The position numbers were made by a program, and so were the translations under genes. The notes under the pieces were generated by a model. It had not been told where the DNA came from, did not search any database, and saw only the letters and a program-made list of their open reading frames with translations. A stretch of 64,000 nucleotides of DNA, from assembly GCA_964019695.1 (NCBI GenBank), contig OZ026531.1:8255701-8319700 (forward strand), read 5' to 3'. Of the stretch, positions 36,351 to 51,543 are shown in pieces. Position 1 is the first letter of the stretch, and each line of letters opens with the position of its first letter. Source of the stretch: Loripinus fragilis. Its lineage: Eukaryota; Mollusca; Bivalvia; Lucinida; Lucinidae.

Positions 36351-39300
36351 GCATCAGTTTGTAGTACCGGAGGCCGTCTACAAATGGTGAAAATTTCAAA
36401 GCGTTCCGTCGGGAAATTAAAAAGTTATGAGCATTAGAAGATCTTCCCATTAGGCCCCATTAGGCCACAGTAGCCGATCCGGCCTAAAACTTGCGCGGGT
36501 CACTTTCACGGACGGGCTCGAAACTGGTGCCAGAAGTTAGCCCCCGACAAGAGCTTCATTGTGAGGCATTGCGTAAAATTTTCCGTCCCCCGAGTGCCGA
36601 GCAATAGCCCCTGAAAGGGCTTTCGGCACAATTTTCACGCCCTTATTTGAGCCACTTGTAGCCGAAGGAATTTTGCGCAAATGACTGAGAGGTGCTCCTG
36701 GGCACTGCTCATCACTTTGCAATAGGTTCCGGGGCTTTTCGCGAAGGTCGCGTTTTCTCAAACTTTGAGGGCATTAGTGGGTGGGGTGTGAAAACCTCCG
36801 AATGCATGGTTCTCAGCTCCTGCTGTGGGCAGCAAGCCAATTTTTTTTCCAAAATGTTGACCTATAAAAGAGCTTACTCGGGTGTGAAAATTATCATTGA
36901 GCGCGCGCGCCCCGGACCGCAATTGTGATATTTCCTGTTTTCCCATAGGGCCCAAGGCAAATGGGGATAGCGGTTGTACGCGCTTTCTAAGGCTCTGATC
37001 GCTTTTAGATTTTGCACGCGGATAGGGCTAACAGAGGCGCAGGTATTGCCATGCGCACCCGCCCGCAACAATGTTTCGATACCGAGTTATCGGGGTGCGG
37101 AAGTCCGCCGCCCCGAAGCTTTACGCGCTTCTGTCTCGCGAACTACTATTTTCATCATGCCCACACGGGCATCAGTTTGTAGTACCGGAGGCCGTCTACA
37201 AATGGTGAAAATTTCAAAGCGTTCCGTCGGGAAAATAAAAAGTTATAAGCGTTAGAAGATCTTCCCATTAGGCCCCATTAGGCCACAGTAGCCGATCCGG
37301 CCTAAAACTTGCGCGGGTCACTTTCACGGACGGGCTCGAAACTGGTGCCAGAAGTTAGCCCCCGACCAGAGCTTCATTGTGAGGCATTGCGTAAAATTTT
37401 CCGTCCCCCGAGTGCCGAGCAATAGCCCCTGAAAGGGCTTTCGGCACAATTTTCACGCCCTTATTTGAGCCACTTGTAGCCGAAGGAATTTTGCGCAAAT
37501 GACTGAGAGGTGCTCCTGGGCACTGCTCATCACTTTGCAATAGGTTCCGGGGCTTTTCGCGAAGGTCGCGTTTTCTCAAACTTTGAGGGCATTAGTGGGT
37601 GGGGTGTGAAAACCTCCGAATGCATGGTTCTCAGCTCCTGCTGTGGGCAGCAAGCCAATTTTTTTTCCAAAATGTTGACCTATAAAAGAGCTTACTCGGG
37701 TGTGAAAATTATCATTGTGCGCGCGCGCCCCGGACCGCAATTATGATATTTCCTGTTTTCCCATAGGGCCCAAGGCAAATGGGGATAGCGGTTGTACGCG
37801 CTTTCTAAGGCTCTGATCGCTTTTAGATTTTGCACGCGGATAGGGCCAACAGAGGCGCAGGTATTGCCATGCGCACCCGCCCGCAACAATGTTTCGATAC
37901 CGAGTTATCGGGGTGTGGAAGTCCGCCGCCCCGAAGCTTTACGCGCTTCCGTCTCGCGAACTACTATTTTCATCATGCCCACACGGGCATCAGTTTGTAG
38001 TACCGGAGGCCGTCTACAAATGGTGAAAATTTCAAAGCGTTCCGTCGGGAAATTAAAAAGTTATGAGCATTAGAAGATCTTCCCATTAGGCCCCATTAGG
38101 CCACAGTAGCCGATCCGGCCTAAAACTTGCGCGGGTCACTTTCACGGACGGGCTCGAAACTGGTGCCAGAAGTTAGCCCCCGACCAGAGCTTCATTGTGA
38201 GGCATTGCGTAAAATTTTCCGTCCCCCGAGTGCCGAGCAATAGCCCCTGAAAGGGCTTTCGGCACAATTTTCACGCCCTTATTTGAGCCACTTGTAGCCG
38301 AAGGAATTTTGCGCAAATGACTGAGAGGTGCTCCTGGACACTGCTCATCACTTTGCAATAGGTTCCGGGGCTTTTCGCGAAGGTCGCGTTTTCTCAAACT
38401 TTGAGGGCATTAGTGGGTGGGGTGTGAAGACCTCCGAATGCATGGTTCTCAGCTCCTGCTGTGGGCAGCAAGCCAATTTTTTTTCCAAAATGTTGACCTA
38501 TAAAAGAGCTTACTCGGATGTGAAAATTATCATTGTGCGCGCGCGCCCCGGACCGCAATTATGATATTTCCTGTTTTCCCATAGATCCCAAGGCAAATGG
38601 GGATAGCGGTTGTACGCGCTTTCTAAGGCTCTGATCGCTTTTAGATTTTGCACGCGGATAGGGCCAACAGAGGCGCAGGTATTGCCATGCGCACCCGCCC
38701 GCAACAATGTTTCGATACCGAGTTATCGGGGTGTGGAAGTCCGCCGCCCCGAAGCTTTACGCGCTTCCGTCTCGCGAACTACTATTTTCATCATGCCCAC
38801 ACGGGCATCTGTTTGTAGTACCGGAGGCCGTCTACAAATGGTGAAAATTTCAAAGCGTTCCGTCGGGAAATTAAAAAGTTATGAGCATTAGAAGATCTTC
38901 CCATTAGGCCCCATTAGGCCACAGTAGCCGATCCGGCCTAAAACTTGCGCGGGTCACTTTCACGGACGGGCTCGAAACTGGTGCCAGAAGTTAGCCCCCG
39001 ACCAGAGCTTCATTGTGAGGCATTGCGTAAAATTTTCCGTCCCCCGAGTGCCGAGCAATAGCCCCTGAAAGGGCTTTCGGCACAATTTTCACGCCCTTAT
39101 TTGAGCCACTTGTAGCCGAAGGAATTTTGCGCAAATGACTGAGAGGTGCTCCTGGGCACTGCTCATCACTTTGCAATAGGTTCCGGGGCTTTTCGCGAAG
39201 GTCGCGTTTTCTCAAACTTTGAGGGCATTAGTGGGTGGGGTGTGAAAACCTCCGAATGCATGGTTCTCAGCTCCTGCTGTGGGCAGCAAGCCAATATTTT

Positions 39301-42300
39301 TTCCAAAATGTTGACCTATAAAAGAGCTTACTCGGGTGTGAAAATTATCATTGTGCGCGCGCCCCCCGGACCGCAATTATGATATTTCCTGTTTTCCCAT
39401 AGGGCCCAAGGCAAATGGGGATAGCGGTTGTACGCGCTTTCTAAGGCTCTGATCGCTTTTAGATTTTGCACCCGGATAGGGCCAACAGAGGCGCAGGTAA
39501 TGCCATGCGCACCCGCCCGCAACAATGTTTCGATACCGAGTTATCGGGGTGTGGAAGTCCGCCGCCCCGAAGCTTTACGCGCTTCCATCTCGCGAACTAC
39601 TATTTTTCATCATGCCCACACGGGCATCAGTTTGTAGTACCGGAGGCCGTCTACAAATGGTGAAAATTTCAAAGCGTTCCGTCGGGAAATTAAAAAGTTA
39701 TGAGCATTAGAAGATCTTCCCATTAGGCCCCATTAGGCCACAGTAGCCGATCCGGCCTAAAACTTGCGCGGGTCACTTTCACGGACGGGCTCGAAACTGG
39801 TGCCAGAAGTTAGCCCCCGACCAGAGCTTCATTGTGAGGCATTGCGTAAAATTTTCCGTCCCCCGAGTGCCGAGCAATAGCCCCTGAAAGGGCTTTCGGC
39901 ACAATTTTCACGCCCTTATTTGAGCCACTTGTAGCCGAAGGAATTTTGCGCAAATGACTGAGAGGTGCTCCTGGGCACTGCTCATCACTTTGCAATAGGT
40001 TCCGGGGCTTTTCGCGAAGGTCGCGTTTTCTCAAACTTTGAGGGCATTAGTGGGTGGGGTGTGAAAACCTCCGAATGCATGGTTCTCAGCTCCTGCTGTG
40101 GGCAGCAAGCCAATTTTTTTTCCAAAATGTTGACCTATAAAAGAGCTTACTCGGGTGTGAAAATTATCATTGTGCGCGCGCGCCCCGGACCGCAATTATG
40201 ATATTTCTTGTTTTCCCATAGGGCCCAAGGCAAATGGGGATAGCGGTTGTACGCGCTTTCTAAGGCTCTGATCGCTTTTAGATTTTGCACGCGGATAGGG
40301 CCAACAGAGGCGCAGGTATTGCCATGCGCACCCGCCCGCAACAATGTTTCGATACCGAGTTATCGGGGTGTGGAAGTCCGCCGCCCCGAAGCTTTACGCG
40401 CTTCCGTCTCGCGAACTACTATTTTCATCATGCCCACACGGGCATCAGTTTGTAGTACCGGAGGCCGTCTACAAATGGTGAAAATTTCAAAGCGTTCCGT
40501 CGGGAAATTAAAAAGTTATGAGCATTAGAAGATCTTCCCATTAGGCCCCATTAGGCCACAGTAGCCGATCCGGCCTAAAACTTGCGCGGGTCACTTTCAC
40601 GGACGGGCTCGAAACTGGTGCCAGAAGTTAGCCCCCGACCAGAGCTTCATTGTGAGGCATTGCGTAAAATTTTCCGTCCCCCGAGTGCCGAGCAATAGCC
40701 CCTGAAAGGGCTTTCGGCACAATTTTCACGCCCTTATTTGAGCCACTTGTAGCCGAAGGAATTTTGCGCAAATGACTGAGAGGTGCTCCTGGGCACTGCT
40801 CATTACTTTGCAATAGGTTCCGGGGCTTTTCGCAAAGGTCGCGTTTTCTCAAACTTTGAGGGCATTAGTGGGTGGGGTGTGAAAACCTCCGAATGCATGG
40901 TTCTCAGCTCCTGCTGTGGGCAGCAAGCCAATTTTTTTTCCAAACTGTTGACCTATAAAAGAGCTTACTCGGGTGTGAAAATTATCATTGTGCGCGCGCG
41001 CCCCGGACCGCAATTATGATATTTCCTGTTTTCCCATAGGGCCCAAGGCAAATGGGGATAGCGGTTGTACGCGCTTTCTAAGGCTCTGATCGCTTTTAGA
41101 TTTTGCACGCGGATAGGGCCAACAGAGGCGCAGGTATTGCCATGCGCACCCGCCTGCAACAATGTTTCGATACCGAATTATCGGGGTGTGGAAGTCCGCC
41201 GCCCCGAAGCTTTACGCGCTTCCGTCTCGCGAACTACTATTTTCATCATGCCCACTCGGGCATCAGTTTGTAGTACCGGAGGCCGTCTACAAATGGTGAA
41301 AATTTCAAAGCGTTCCTTCGGGAAATTAAAAAGTTATGAGCATTAGAAGATCTTCCCATTAGGCCCCATTAGGCCACAGTAGCCGATCCGGCCTAAAACT
41401 TGCGCGGGTCACTTTCACAGACGGGCTCGAAACTGGTGCCAGAAGTTAGCCCCCGACCAGAGCTTCATTGTGAGGCATTGCGTAAAATTTTCCGTCCCCC
41501 GAGTGCCGAGCAATAGCCCCTGAAAGGGCTTTCGGCACAATTTTCACGCCCTTATTTGAGCCACTTGTAGCCGAAGGAATTTTGCGCAAATGACTGAGAG
41601 GTGCTCCTGGGCACTGCTCATCACTTTGCAATAGGTTCCGGGGCTTTTTGCGAAGGTCGCGTTTTCTCAAACTTTGAGGGCATTAGTGGGTGGGGTGTGA
41701 AAACCTCCGAATGCATGGTTCTCAGCTCCTGCTGTGGGCAGCAAGCCAATTTTTTTTCCAAAATGTTGACCTATAAAAGAGCTTACTCGGGTGTGAAAAT
41801 TATCATTGTGCGCGCGCGCCCCGGACCGCAATTATGATATTTCCTGTTTTCCCATAGGGCCCAAGGCAAATGGGGATAGCGGTTGTACGCGCTTTCTAAG
41901 GCTCTGATCGCTTTTAGATTTTGCACGCGGATAGGGCCAACAGAGGCGCAGGTATTGCCATGCGCACCCGCCCGCAACAATGTTTCGATACCGAGTTATC
42001 GGGGTGTGGAAGTCCGCCGCCCCGAAGCTTTACGCGCTTCCGTCTCGCGAACTACTATTTTCATCATGCCCACACGGGCATCAGTTTGTAGTACCGGAGG
42101 CCGTCTACAAATGGTGAAAATTTCAAAGCGTTCCGTCGGGAAATTAAAAAGTTATGAGCATTAGAAGATCTTCCCATTAGGCCCCATTAGGCCACAGTAG
42201 CCGATCCGGCCTAAAACTTGCGCGGGTCACTTTCACGGACGGGCTCGAAACTGGTGCCAGAAGTTAGCCCCCGACCAGAGCTTCATTGTGAGGCATTGCG

Positions 42301-45300
42301 TAAAATTTTCCGTCCCCCGAGTGCCGAGCAATAGCCCCTGAAAGGGCTTTCGGCACAATTTTCACGCCCTTATTTGAGCCACTTGTAGCCGAAGGAATTT
42401 TGCGCAAATGACTGAGAGGTGCTCCTGGGCACTGCTCATCACTTTGCAATAGGTTCCGGGGCTTTTCGCGAAGGTCGCGTTTTCTCAAACTTTGAGGGCA
42501 TTAGTGGGTGGGGTGTGAAAACCTCCGAATGCATGGTTCTCAGCTCCTGCTGTGGGCAGCAAGCCAATTTTTTTTCCACAATGTTGACCTATAAAAGAGC
42601 TTACTCGGGTGTGAAAATTATCATTGTGCGCGCGCGCCCCGGACCGCAATTATGATATTTCCTGTTTTCCCATAGGGCCCAAGGCAAATGGGGATAGCGG
42701 TTGTATGCGCTTTCTAAGGCTCTGATCGCTTTTAGATTTTGCACGTGGATAGGGCCAACAGAGGCGCAGGTATTGCCATGCGCACCCGCCCGCAACAATG
42801 TTTCGATACCGAGTTATCTGGGTGTGGAAGTCCGCCGCCCCGAAGCTTTACGCGCTTCCGTCTCGCGAACTACTATTTTCATCATGCCCACACGGGCATC
42901 AGTTTGTAGTACCGGAGGCCGTCTACAAATGGTGAAAATTTCAAAGCGTTCCGTCGTGAAATTAAAAACTTATGAGCATTAGAAGATCTTCCCATTAGGC
43001 CCCATTAGGCCACAGTAGCCGATCCGGCCTAAAACTTGCGCGGGTCACTTTCACGGACGGGCTCGAAACTGGTGCCAGAAGTTAGCCCCCGACCAGAGCT
43101 TCATTGTGAGGCATTGCGTAAAATTTTCCGTCCCCCGAGTGCCGAGCAATAGCCCCTGAAAGGGCTTTCGGCACAATGTTCACGCCCTTATTTGAGCCAC
43201 TTGTAGCCGAAGGAATTTTGCGCAAATGACTGAGAGGTGCTCCTGGGCACTGCTCATCACTTTGCAATAGGTTCCGGGGCTTTTCGCGAAGGTCGCGTTT
43301 TCTCAAACTTTGAGGGCATTAGTGGGTGGGGTGTGAAAACCTCCGAATGCATGGTTCTCAGCTCCTGCTGTGGGCAGCAAGCCAATTTTTTTTCCAAAAT
43401 GTTGACCTATAAAAGAGCTTACTCGGGTGTGAAAATTATCATTGTGCGCGCGCGCCCCGGACCGCAATTATGATATTTCCTGTTTTCCCATAGGGCCCAA
43501 GGCAAATGGGGATAGCGGTTGTACGCGCTTTCTAAGGCTCTGATCGCTTTTAGATTTTGCACGCGGATAGGGCCAACAGAGGCGCAGGTATTGCCATGCG
43601 CACCCGCCCGCAACAATGTTTCGATACCGAGTTATCGGGGTGTGGAAGTCCGCCGCCCCGAAGCTTTACGCGCTTCCGTCTCGCGAACTACTATTTTCAT
43701 CATGCCCACACGGGCATCAGTTTGTAGTACCGGAGGCCGTCTACAAATGGTGAAAATTTCAAAGCGTTCCGTCGGGAAATTAAAAAGTTATGAGCATTAG
43801 AAGATCTTCCCATTAGGCCCCATTAGGCCACAGTAGCCGATCCGGCCTAAAACTTGCGCGGGTCACTTTCACGGACGGGCTCGAAACTGGTGCCAGAAGT
43901 TAGCCCCCGACCAGAGCTTCATTGTGAGGCATTGCGTAAAATTTTCCGTCCCCCGAGTGCCGAGCAATAGCCCCTGAAAGGGCTTTCGGCACAATTTTCA
44001 CGCCCTTATTTGAGCCACTTGTAGCCGAAGGAATTTTGCGCAAATGACTGAGAGGTGCTCCTGGGCACTGCTCATCACTTTGCAATAGGTTCCGGGGCTT
44101 TTCGCGAAGGTCGCGTTTTCTCAAACTTTGAGGGCATTAGTGGGTGGGGTGTGAAAACCTCCGAATGCATGGTTCTCAGCTCCTGCTGTGGGCAGCAAGC
44201 CAATTTTTTTTCCAAAATGTTGACCTATAAAAGAGCTTACTCGGGTGTGAAAATTATCATTGTGCGCGCGCGCCCCGGACCGCAATTATGATATTTCCTG
44301 TTTTCCCATAGGGCCCAAGGCAAATGGGGATAGCGGTTGTACGCGCTTTCTAAGGCTCTGATCGCTTTTAGATTTTGCACGCCGATAGGGCCAACAGAGG
44401 CGCAGGTATTGCCATGCGCACCCGCCCGCAACAATGTTTCGATACCGAGTTATCGGGGTGTGGAAGTCCGCCGCCCCGAAGCTTTACGCGCTTCCGTCTC
44501 GCGAACTACTATTTTCATCATGCCCACACGGGCATCAGTTTGTAGTACCGGAGGCCATCTACAAATGGTGAAAATTTCAAAGTGTTCCGTCGGGAAATTA
44601 AAAAGTTATGAGCATTAGAAGATCTTCCCATTAGGCCCCATTAGGCCACAGTAGCCAATCCGGCCTAAAACTTGCGCGGGTCACTTTCACGGACGGGCTC
44701 GAAACTGGTGCCAGAAGTTAGCCCCCGACCAGAGCTTCATTGTGAGGCATTGCGTAAAATTTTCCGTCCCCCGAGTGCCGAGCAATAGCCCCTGAAAGGG
44801 CTTTCGGCACAATTTTCACGCCCTTATTTGAGCCACTTGTAGCCGAAGGAATTTTGCGCAAATGACTGAGAGGTGCTCCTGGGCACTGCTCATCACTTTG
44901 CAATAGGTTCCGGGGCTTTTCGCGAAGGTCGCGTTTTCTCAAACTTTGAGGGCATTAGTGGGTGGGGTGTGAAAACCTCCGAATGCATGGTTCTCAGCTC
45001 CTGCTGTGGGCAGCAAGCCAATTTTTTTTCCAAAATGTTGACCTATAAAAGAGCTTACTCGGGTGTGAAAATTATCATTGTGCGCGCGCGCCCCGGACCG
45101 CAATTATGATATTTCCTGTTTTCCCATAGGGCCCAAGGCAAATGGGGATAGCAGTTGTACGCGCTTTCTAAGGCTCTTATCGCTTCTAGATTTTGCACGC
45201 GGATAGGGCCAACAGAGGCGCAGGTATTGCCATGCCCACCCGCCCGCAACAATGTTTCAATACCGAGTTATCGGGATGTGGAAGTCCGCCGCCCCGAAGC

Positions 45301-46409
45301 TTTACGCGCTTCCGTCTCGCGAACTACTATTTTCATCATGCCCACACGGGCATCAGTTTGTAGTACCGGAGGCCGTCTACAAATGGTGAAAATTTCAAAG
45401 CGTTCCGTCGGGAAATTAAAAAGTTATGAGCATTAGAAGATCTTCCCATTAGGCCCCATTAGGCCACAGTAGCCGATCCGGCCTAAAACTTGCGCGGGTC
45501 ACTTTCACGGACGGGCTCGAAACTGGTGCCAGAAGTTAGCCCCCGACCAGAGCTTCATTGTGAGGCATTGCGTAAAATTTTCCGTCCCCCGAGTGCCGAG
45601 CAATAGCCCCTGAAAGGGCTTTCGGCACAATTTTCACGCCCTTATTTGAGCCACTTGTAGCCAAAGGAATTTTGCGCAAATGACTGAGAGGTGCTCCTGG
45701 GCACTGCTCATCACTTTGCAATAGGTTCCGGGGCTTTTCGCGAAGGTCACGTTTTCTCAAACTTTGAGGGCATTAGTGGGTGGGGTGTGAAAACCTCCGA
45801 ATGCATGGTTCTCAGCTCCTGCTGTGGGCAGCAAGCCAATTTTTTTTCCAAAATGTTGACCTATAAAAGAGCTTACTCGGGTGTGAAAATTATCATTGTG
45901 CGCGCGCGCCCCGGACCGCAATTATGATATTTCCTGTTTTCCCATAGGGCCCAAGGCAAATGGGGATAGCGGTTGTACGCGCTTTCTAAGGCTCTGATCG
46001 CTTTTAGATTTTGCACGCGGATAGGGCCAACAGAGGCGCAGGTATTGCCATGCGCACCCGCCCGCAACAATGTTTCGATACCGAGTTATCGGGGTGTGGA
46101 AGTCCGCCGCCCCGAAGCTTTACGCGCTTCCGTCTCGCGAACTACTATTTTCATCATGCCCACACAGGCATCAGTTTGTAGTACCGGAGGCCGTCTACAA
46201 ATGTTGAAAATTTCAAAGCGTTCCGTCGGTAAAATTAAAAAGTTATGAGCATTAGAAGATCTTCCCATTAGGCCCCATTAGGCCACAGTAGCCGATCCGG
46301 CCTAAAACTTGCGCGGGTCACTTTCACGGACGGGCTCGAAACTGGTGCCAGAAGTTAGCCCCCGACCAGAGCTTCATTGTGAGGCATTGCGTAAAATTTT
46401 CCGTCCCCC

Positions 46410-49400
46410 AAGTGCCGAGCAATAGCCCCTGAAAGGGCTTTCGGCACAATTTTCACGCCCTTATTTGAGCCACTTGTAGCCGAAGGAATTTTGCGCAAAT
46501 GACTGAGAGGTGCTCCTGGGCACTGCTCATCACTTTGCAATAGGTTCCGGGGCTTTTCGCGAAGGTCGCGTTTTCTCAAACTTTGAGGGCATTAGTGGGT
46601 GGGGTGTGAAAACCTCCGAATGCATGGTTCTCAGCTCCTGCTGTGGGCAGCAAGCCAATTTTTTTTCCAAAATGTTGACCTATAAAAGAGCTTACTCGGG
46701 TGTGAAAATTATCATTGTGCGCGCGCGCCCCAGACCGCAATTATGATATTTCCTGTTTTCCCATAGGGCCCAAGGCAAATGGGGATAGCGGTTGTACGCG
46801 CTTTCTAAGGCTCTGATCGCTTTTAGATTTTGCACGCGGATAGGGCCAACAGAGGCGCAGGTATTGCCATGCGCACCCGCCCGCAACAATGTTTCGATAC
46901 CGAGTTATCGGGGTGTGGAAGTCCGCGGCCCCGAAGCTTTACGCGCTTCCGTCTCGCGAACTACTATTTTCATCATGCCCACACGGGCATCAGTTTGTAG
47001 TACTGGAGGCCGTCTACAAATGGTGAAAATTTCAAAGCGTTCCGTCGGGAAATTAAAAAGTTATGAGCATTAGAAGATCTTCCCATTAGGCCCCATTAGG
47101 CCACAGTAGCCGATCCGGCCTAAAACTTGCGCGAGTCACTTTCACGGACGGGCTCGAAACTGGTGCCAGAAGTTAGCCCCCGACCAGAGCTTCATTGTGA
47201 GGCATTGCGTAAAATTTTCCGTCCCCCGAGTGCCGAGCAATAGCCCCTGAAAGGGCTTTCGGCACAATTTTCACGCCCTTATTTGAGCCACTTGTAGCCG
47301 AAGGAATTTTGCGCAAATGACTGAGAGGTGCTCCTGGGCACTGCTCATCACTTTGCAATAGGTTCCGGGGCTTTTCGCGAAGGTCGTGTTTTCTCAAACT
47401 TTGAGGGCATTAGTGGGTGGGGTGTGAAAACCTCCGAATGCATGGTTCTCAGCTCCTGCTGTGGGCAGCAAGCCAATTTTTTTTCCAAAATGTTGACCTA
47501 TAAAAGAGCTTACTCGGGTGTGAAAATTATCATTGTGCGCGCGCGCCCCGGACCGCAATTATGATATTTCCTGTTTTCCCATAGGGCCCAAGGCAAATGG
47601 GGATAGCGGTTGTACGCGCTTTCTAAGGCTCTGATCGCTTTTAGATTTTGCACGCAGATAGGGCCAACAGAGGCGCAGGTATTGCCATGCGCACCCGCCC
47701 GCAACAATGTTTCGATACCGAGTTATCGGGGTGTGGAAGTCCGCCGCCCCGAAGCTTTACGCGCTTCCGTCTCGCGAACTACTATTTTCATCATGCCCAC
47801 ACGGGCATCAGTTTGTAGTACCGGAGGCCGTCTACAAATTGTGAAAATTTCAAAGCGTTCCGTCGGGAAATTAAAAAGTTATGAGCATTAGAAGATCTTC
47901 CCATTAGGCCCCATTAGGCCACAGTAGCCGATCCGGCCTAAAACTTGCGCGGGTCACTTTCACGGACGGGCTCGAAACTGGTGCCAGAAGTTAGCCCCCG
48001 ACCAGAGCTTCATTGTGAGGCATTGCGTAAAATTTTCCGTCCCCCAAGTGCCGAGCAATAGCCCCTGAAAGGGCTTTCGGCACAATTTTCACGCCCTTAT
48101 TTGAGCCACTTGTAGCCGAAGGAATTTTGCGCAAATGACTGAGAGGTGCTCCTGGGCACTGCTCATCACTTTGCAATAGGTTCCGGGGCTTTTCGCGAAG
48201 GTCGCGTTTTCTCAAACTTTGAGGGCATTAGTGGGTGGGGTGTGAAAACCTCCGAATGCATGGTTCTCAGCTCCTGCTGTGGGCAGCAAGCCAATTTTTT
48301 TTCCAAAATGTTGACCTATAAAAGAGCTTACTCGGGTGTGAAAATTATCATTGTGCGCGCGCGCCCCAGACCGCAATTATGATATTTCCTGTTTTCCCAT
48401 AGGGCCCAAGGCAAATGGGGATAGCGGTTGTACGCGCTTTCTAAGGCTCTGATCGCTTTTAGATTTTGCACGCGGATAGGGCCAACAGAGGCGCAGGTAT
48501 TGCCATGCGCACCCGCCCGCAACAATGTTTCGATACCGAGTTATCGGGGTGTGGAAGTCCGCCGCCCCGAAGCTTTACGCGCTTCCGTCTCGCGAACTAC
48601 TATTTTCATCATGCCCACACGGGCATCAGTTTGTAGTACCGGAGGCCGTCTACAAATGGTGAAAATTTCAAAGCGTTCCGTCGGGAAATTAAAAAGTTAT
48701 GAGCATTAGAAGATCTTCCCATTAGGCCCCATTAGGCCACAGTAGCCGATCCGGCCTAAAACTTGCGCGAGTCACTTTCACGGACGGGCTCGAAACTGGT
48801 GCCAGAAGTTAGCCCCCGACCAGAGCTTCATTGTGAGGCATTGCGTAAAATTTTCCGTCCCCCGAGTGCCGAGCAATAGCCCCTGAAAGGGCTTTCGGCA
48901 CAATTTTCACGCCCTTATTTGAGCCACTTGTAGCCGAAGGAATTTTGCGCAAATGACTGAGAGGTGCTCCTGGGCACTGCTCATCACTTTGCAATAGGTT
49001 CCGGGGCTTTTCGCGAAGGTCGCGTTTTCTCAAACTTTGAGGGCATTAGTGGGTGGGGTGTGAAAACCTCCGAATGCATGGTTCTCAGCTCCTGCTGTGG
49101 GCAGCAAGCCAATTTTTTTTCCAAAATGTTGACCTATAAAAGAGCTTACTCGGGTGTGAAAATTATCATTGTGCGCGCGCGCCCCGGACCGCAATTATGA
49201 TATTTCCTGTTTTCCCATAGGGCCCAAGGCAAATGGGGATAGCGGTTGTACGCGCTTTCTAAGGCTCTGATCGCTTTTAGATTTTGCACGCGGATAGGGC
49301 CAACAGAGGCGCAGGTATTGCCATGCGCACCCGCCCGCAACAATGTTTCGATACCGAGTTATCGGGGTGTGGAAGTCCGCCGCCCCGAAGCTTTACGCGC

Positions 49401-50003
49401 TTCCGTCTCGCGAACTACTATTTTCATCATGCCCACACGGGCATCAGTTTGTAGTACCGGAGGCCGTCTACAAATTGTGAAAATTTCAAAGCGTTCCGTC
49501 GGGAAATTAAAAAGTTATGAGCATTAGAAGATCTTCCCATTAGGCCCCATTAGGCCACAGTAGCCGATCCGGCCTAAAACTTGCGCGGGTCACTTTCACG
49601 GACGGGCTCGAAACTGGTGCCAGAAGTTAGCCCCCGACCAGAGCTTCATTGTGAGGCATTGCGTAAAATTTTCCGTCCCCCAAGTGCCGAGCAATAGCCC
49701 CTGAAAGGGCTTTCGGCACAATTTTCACGCCCTTATTTGAGCCACTTGTAGCCGAAGGAATTTTGCGCAAATGACTGAGAGGTGCTCCTGGGCACTGCTC
49801 ATCAATTGCAATAGGTTCCGGGGCTTTTCGCGAAGGTCGCGTTTTCTCAAACTTTGAGGGCATTAGTGGGTGGGGTGTGAAAACCTCCGAATGCATGGTT
49901 CTCAGCTCCTGCTGTGGGCAGCAAGCCAATTTTTTTTCCAAAATGTTGACCTATAAAAGAGCTTACTCGGGTGTGAAAATTATCATTGTGCGCGCGCGCC
50001 CCA
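46410..50003 (+). repeat. Dimeric higher-order block, period 1,636 bp (units 57-62)
   Basis: Alternate units share variants here. CCCCCAAGTG occurs at 46410, 48046 and 49682. CCCCAGACCG occurs at 46732, 48368 and 50003. GCGCGAGTCAC occurs at 47134 and 48770. CAAATTGTGA occurs at 47840 and 49476. Every interval is 1,636 bp, or 1,635 bp across the one-base loss in unit 61. This gives about 2.2 copies of a two-unit repeat, the clearest short-period higher-order structure in the window. Confidence 0.88.
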
Positions 50004-51543
50004 GACCGCAATTATGATATTTCCTGTTTTCCCATAGGGCCCAAGGCAAATGGGGATAGCGGTTGTACGCGCTTTCTAAGGCTCTGATCGCTTTTAGATT
50101 TTGCACGCGGATAGGGCCAACAGAGGCGCAGGTATTGCCATGCGCACCCGCCCGCAACAATGTTTCGATACCGAGTTATCGGGGTGTGGAAGTCCGCCGC
50201 CCCGAAGCTTTACGCGCTTCCGTCTCGCGAACTTCTATTTTCATCATGCCCACACGGGCATCAGTTTGTAGTACCGGAGGCCGTCTACAAATGGTGAAAA
50301 TTTCAAAGCGTTCCGTCGGGAAATTAAAAAGTTATGAGCATTAGAAGATCTTCCCATTAGGCCCCATTAGGCCACAGTAGCCGATCCGGCCTATAACTTG
50401 CGCGGTCACTTTCACGGACGGGCTCGAAACTGGTGCCAGAAGTTAGCCCCCGACCAGAGCTTCATTGTGAGGCATTGCGTAAAATTTTCCGTCCCCCGAG
50501 TGCCGAGCAATAGCCCCTGAAAGGGCTTTCGGCACAATTTTCACGCCCTTATTTGAGCCACTTGTAGCCGAAGGAATTTTGCGCAAATGACTGAGAGGTG
50601 CTCCTGGGCACTGCTCATCACTTTGCAATAGGTTCCGGGGCTTTTCGCGAAGGTCGCGTTTTCTCAAACTTTGAGGGCATTAGTGGGTGGGGTGTGAAAA
50701 CCTCCGAATGCATGGTTCTCAGCTCCTGCTGTGGGCAGCAAGCCAATTTTTTTTCCAAAATGTTGACCTATAAAAGAGCTTACTCGGGTGTGAAAATTAT
50801 CATTGTGCGCGCGCGCCCCGGACCGCAATTATGATATTTCCTGTTTTCCCATAGGGCCCAAGGCAAATGGGGATAGCGGTTGTACGCGCTTTCTAAGGCT
50901 CTGATCGCTTTTAGATTTTGCACGCGGATAGGGCCAACAGAGGCGCAGGTATTGCCATGCGCACCCGCCCGCAACAATGTTTCGATACCGAGTTATCGGG
51001 GTGTGGAAGTCCGCCGCCCCAAAGCTTTATGCGCTTCCGTCTCGCGAACTACTATTTTCATCATGCCCACACGGGCATCAGTTTGTAGTACCGGAGGCCG
51101 TCTACAAATGGTGAAAATTTCAAAGCGTTCCGTCGGGAAATTAAAAAGTTATGAGCATTAGAAGATCTTCCCATTAGGCCCCATTAGGCCACAGTAGCCG
51201 ATCCGGCCTAAAACTTGCGCAGATCACTTTCACGGACGGGCTCGAAACTGGTGCCAGAAGTTAGCCCCCGACCAGAGCTTCATTGTGAGGCATTGCGTAA
51301 AATTTTCCGTCCCCCGAGTGCCGAGCAATAGCCCCTGAAAGGGCTTTCGGCACAATTTTCACGCCCTTATTTGAGCCACTTGTAGCCGAAGGAATTTTGC
51401 GCAAATGACTGAGAGGTGCTCCTGGGCACTGCTCATCACTTTGCAATAGGTTCCGGGGCTTTTCGCGAAGGTCGCGTTTTCTCAAACTTTGAGGGCATTA
51501 GTGGGTGGGGTGTGAAAACCTCCGAATGCATGGTTCTCAGCTC

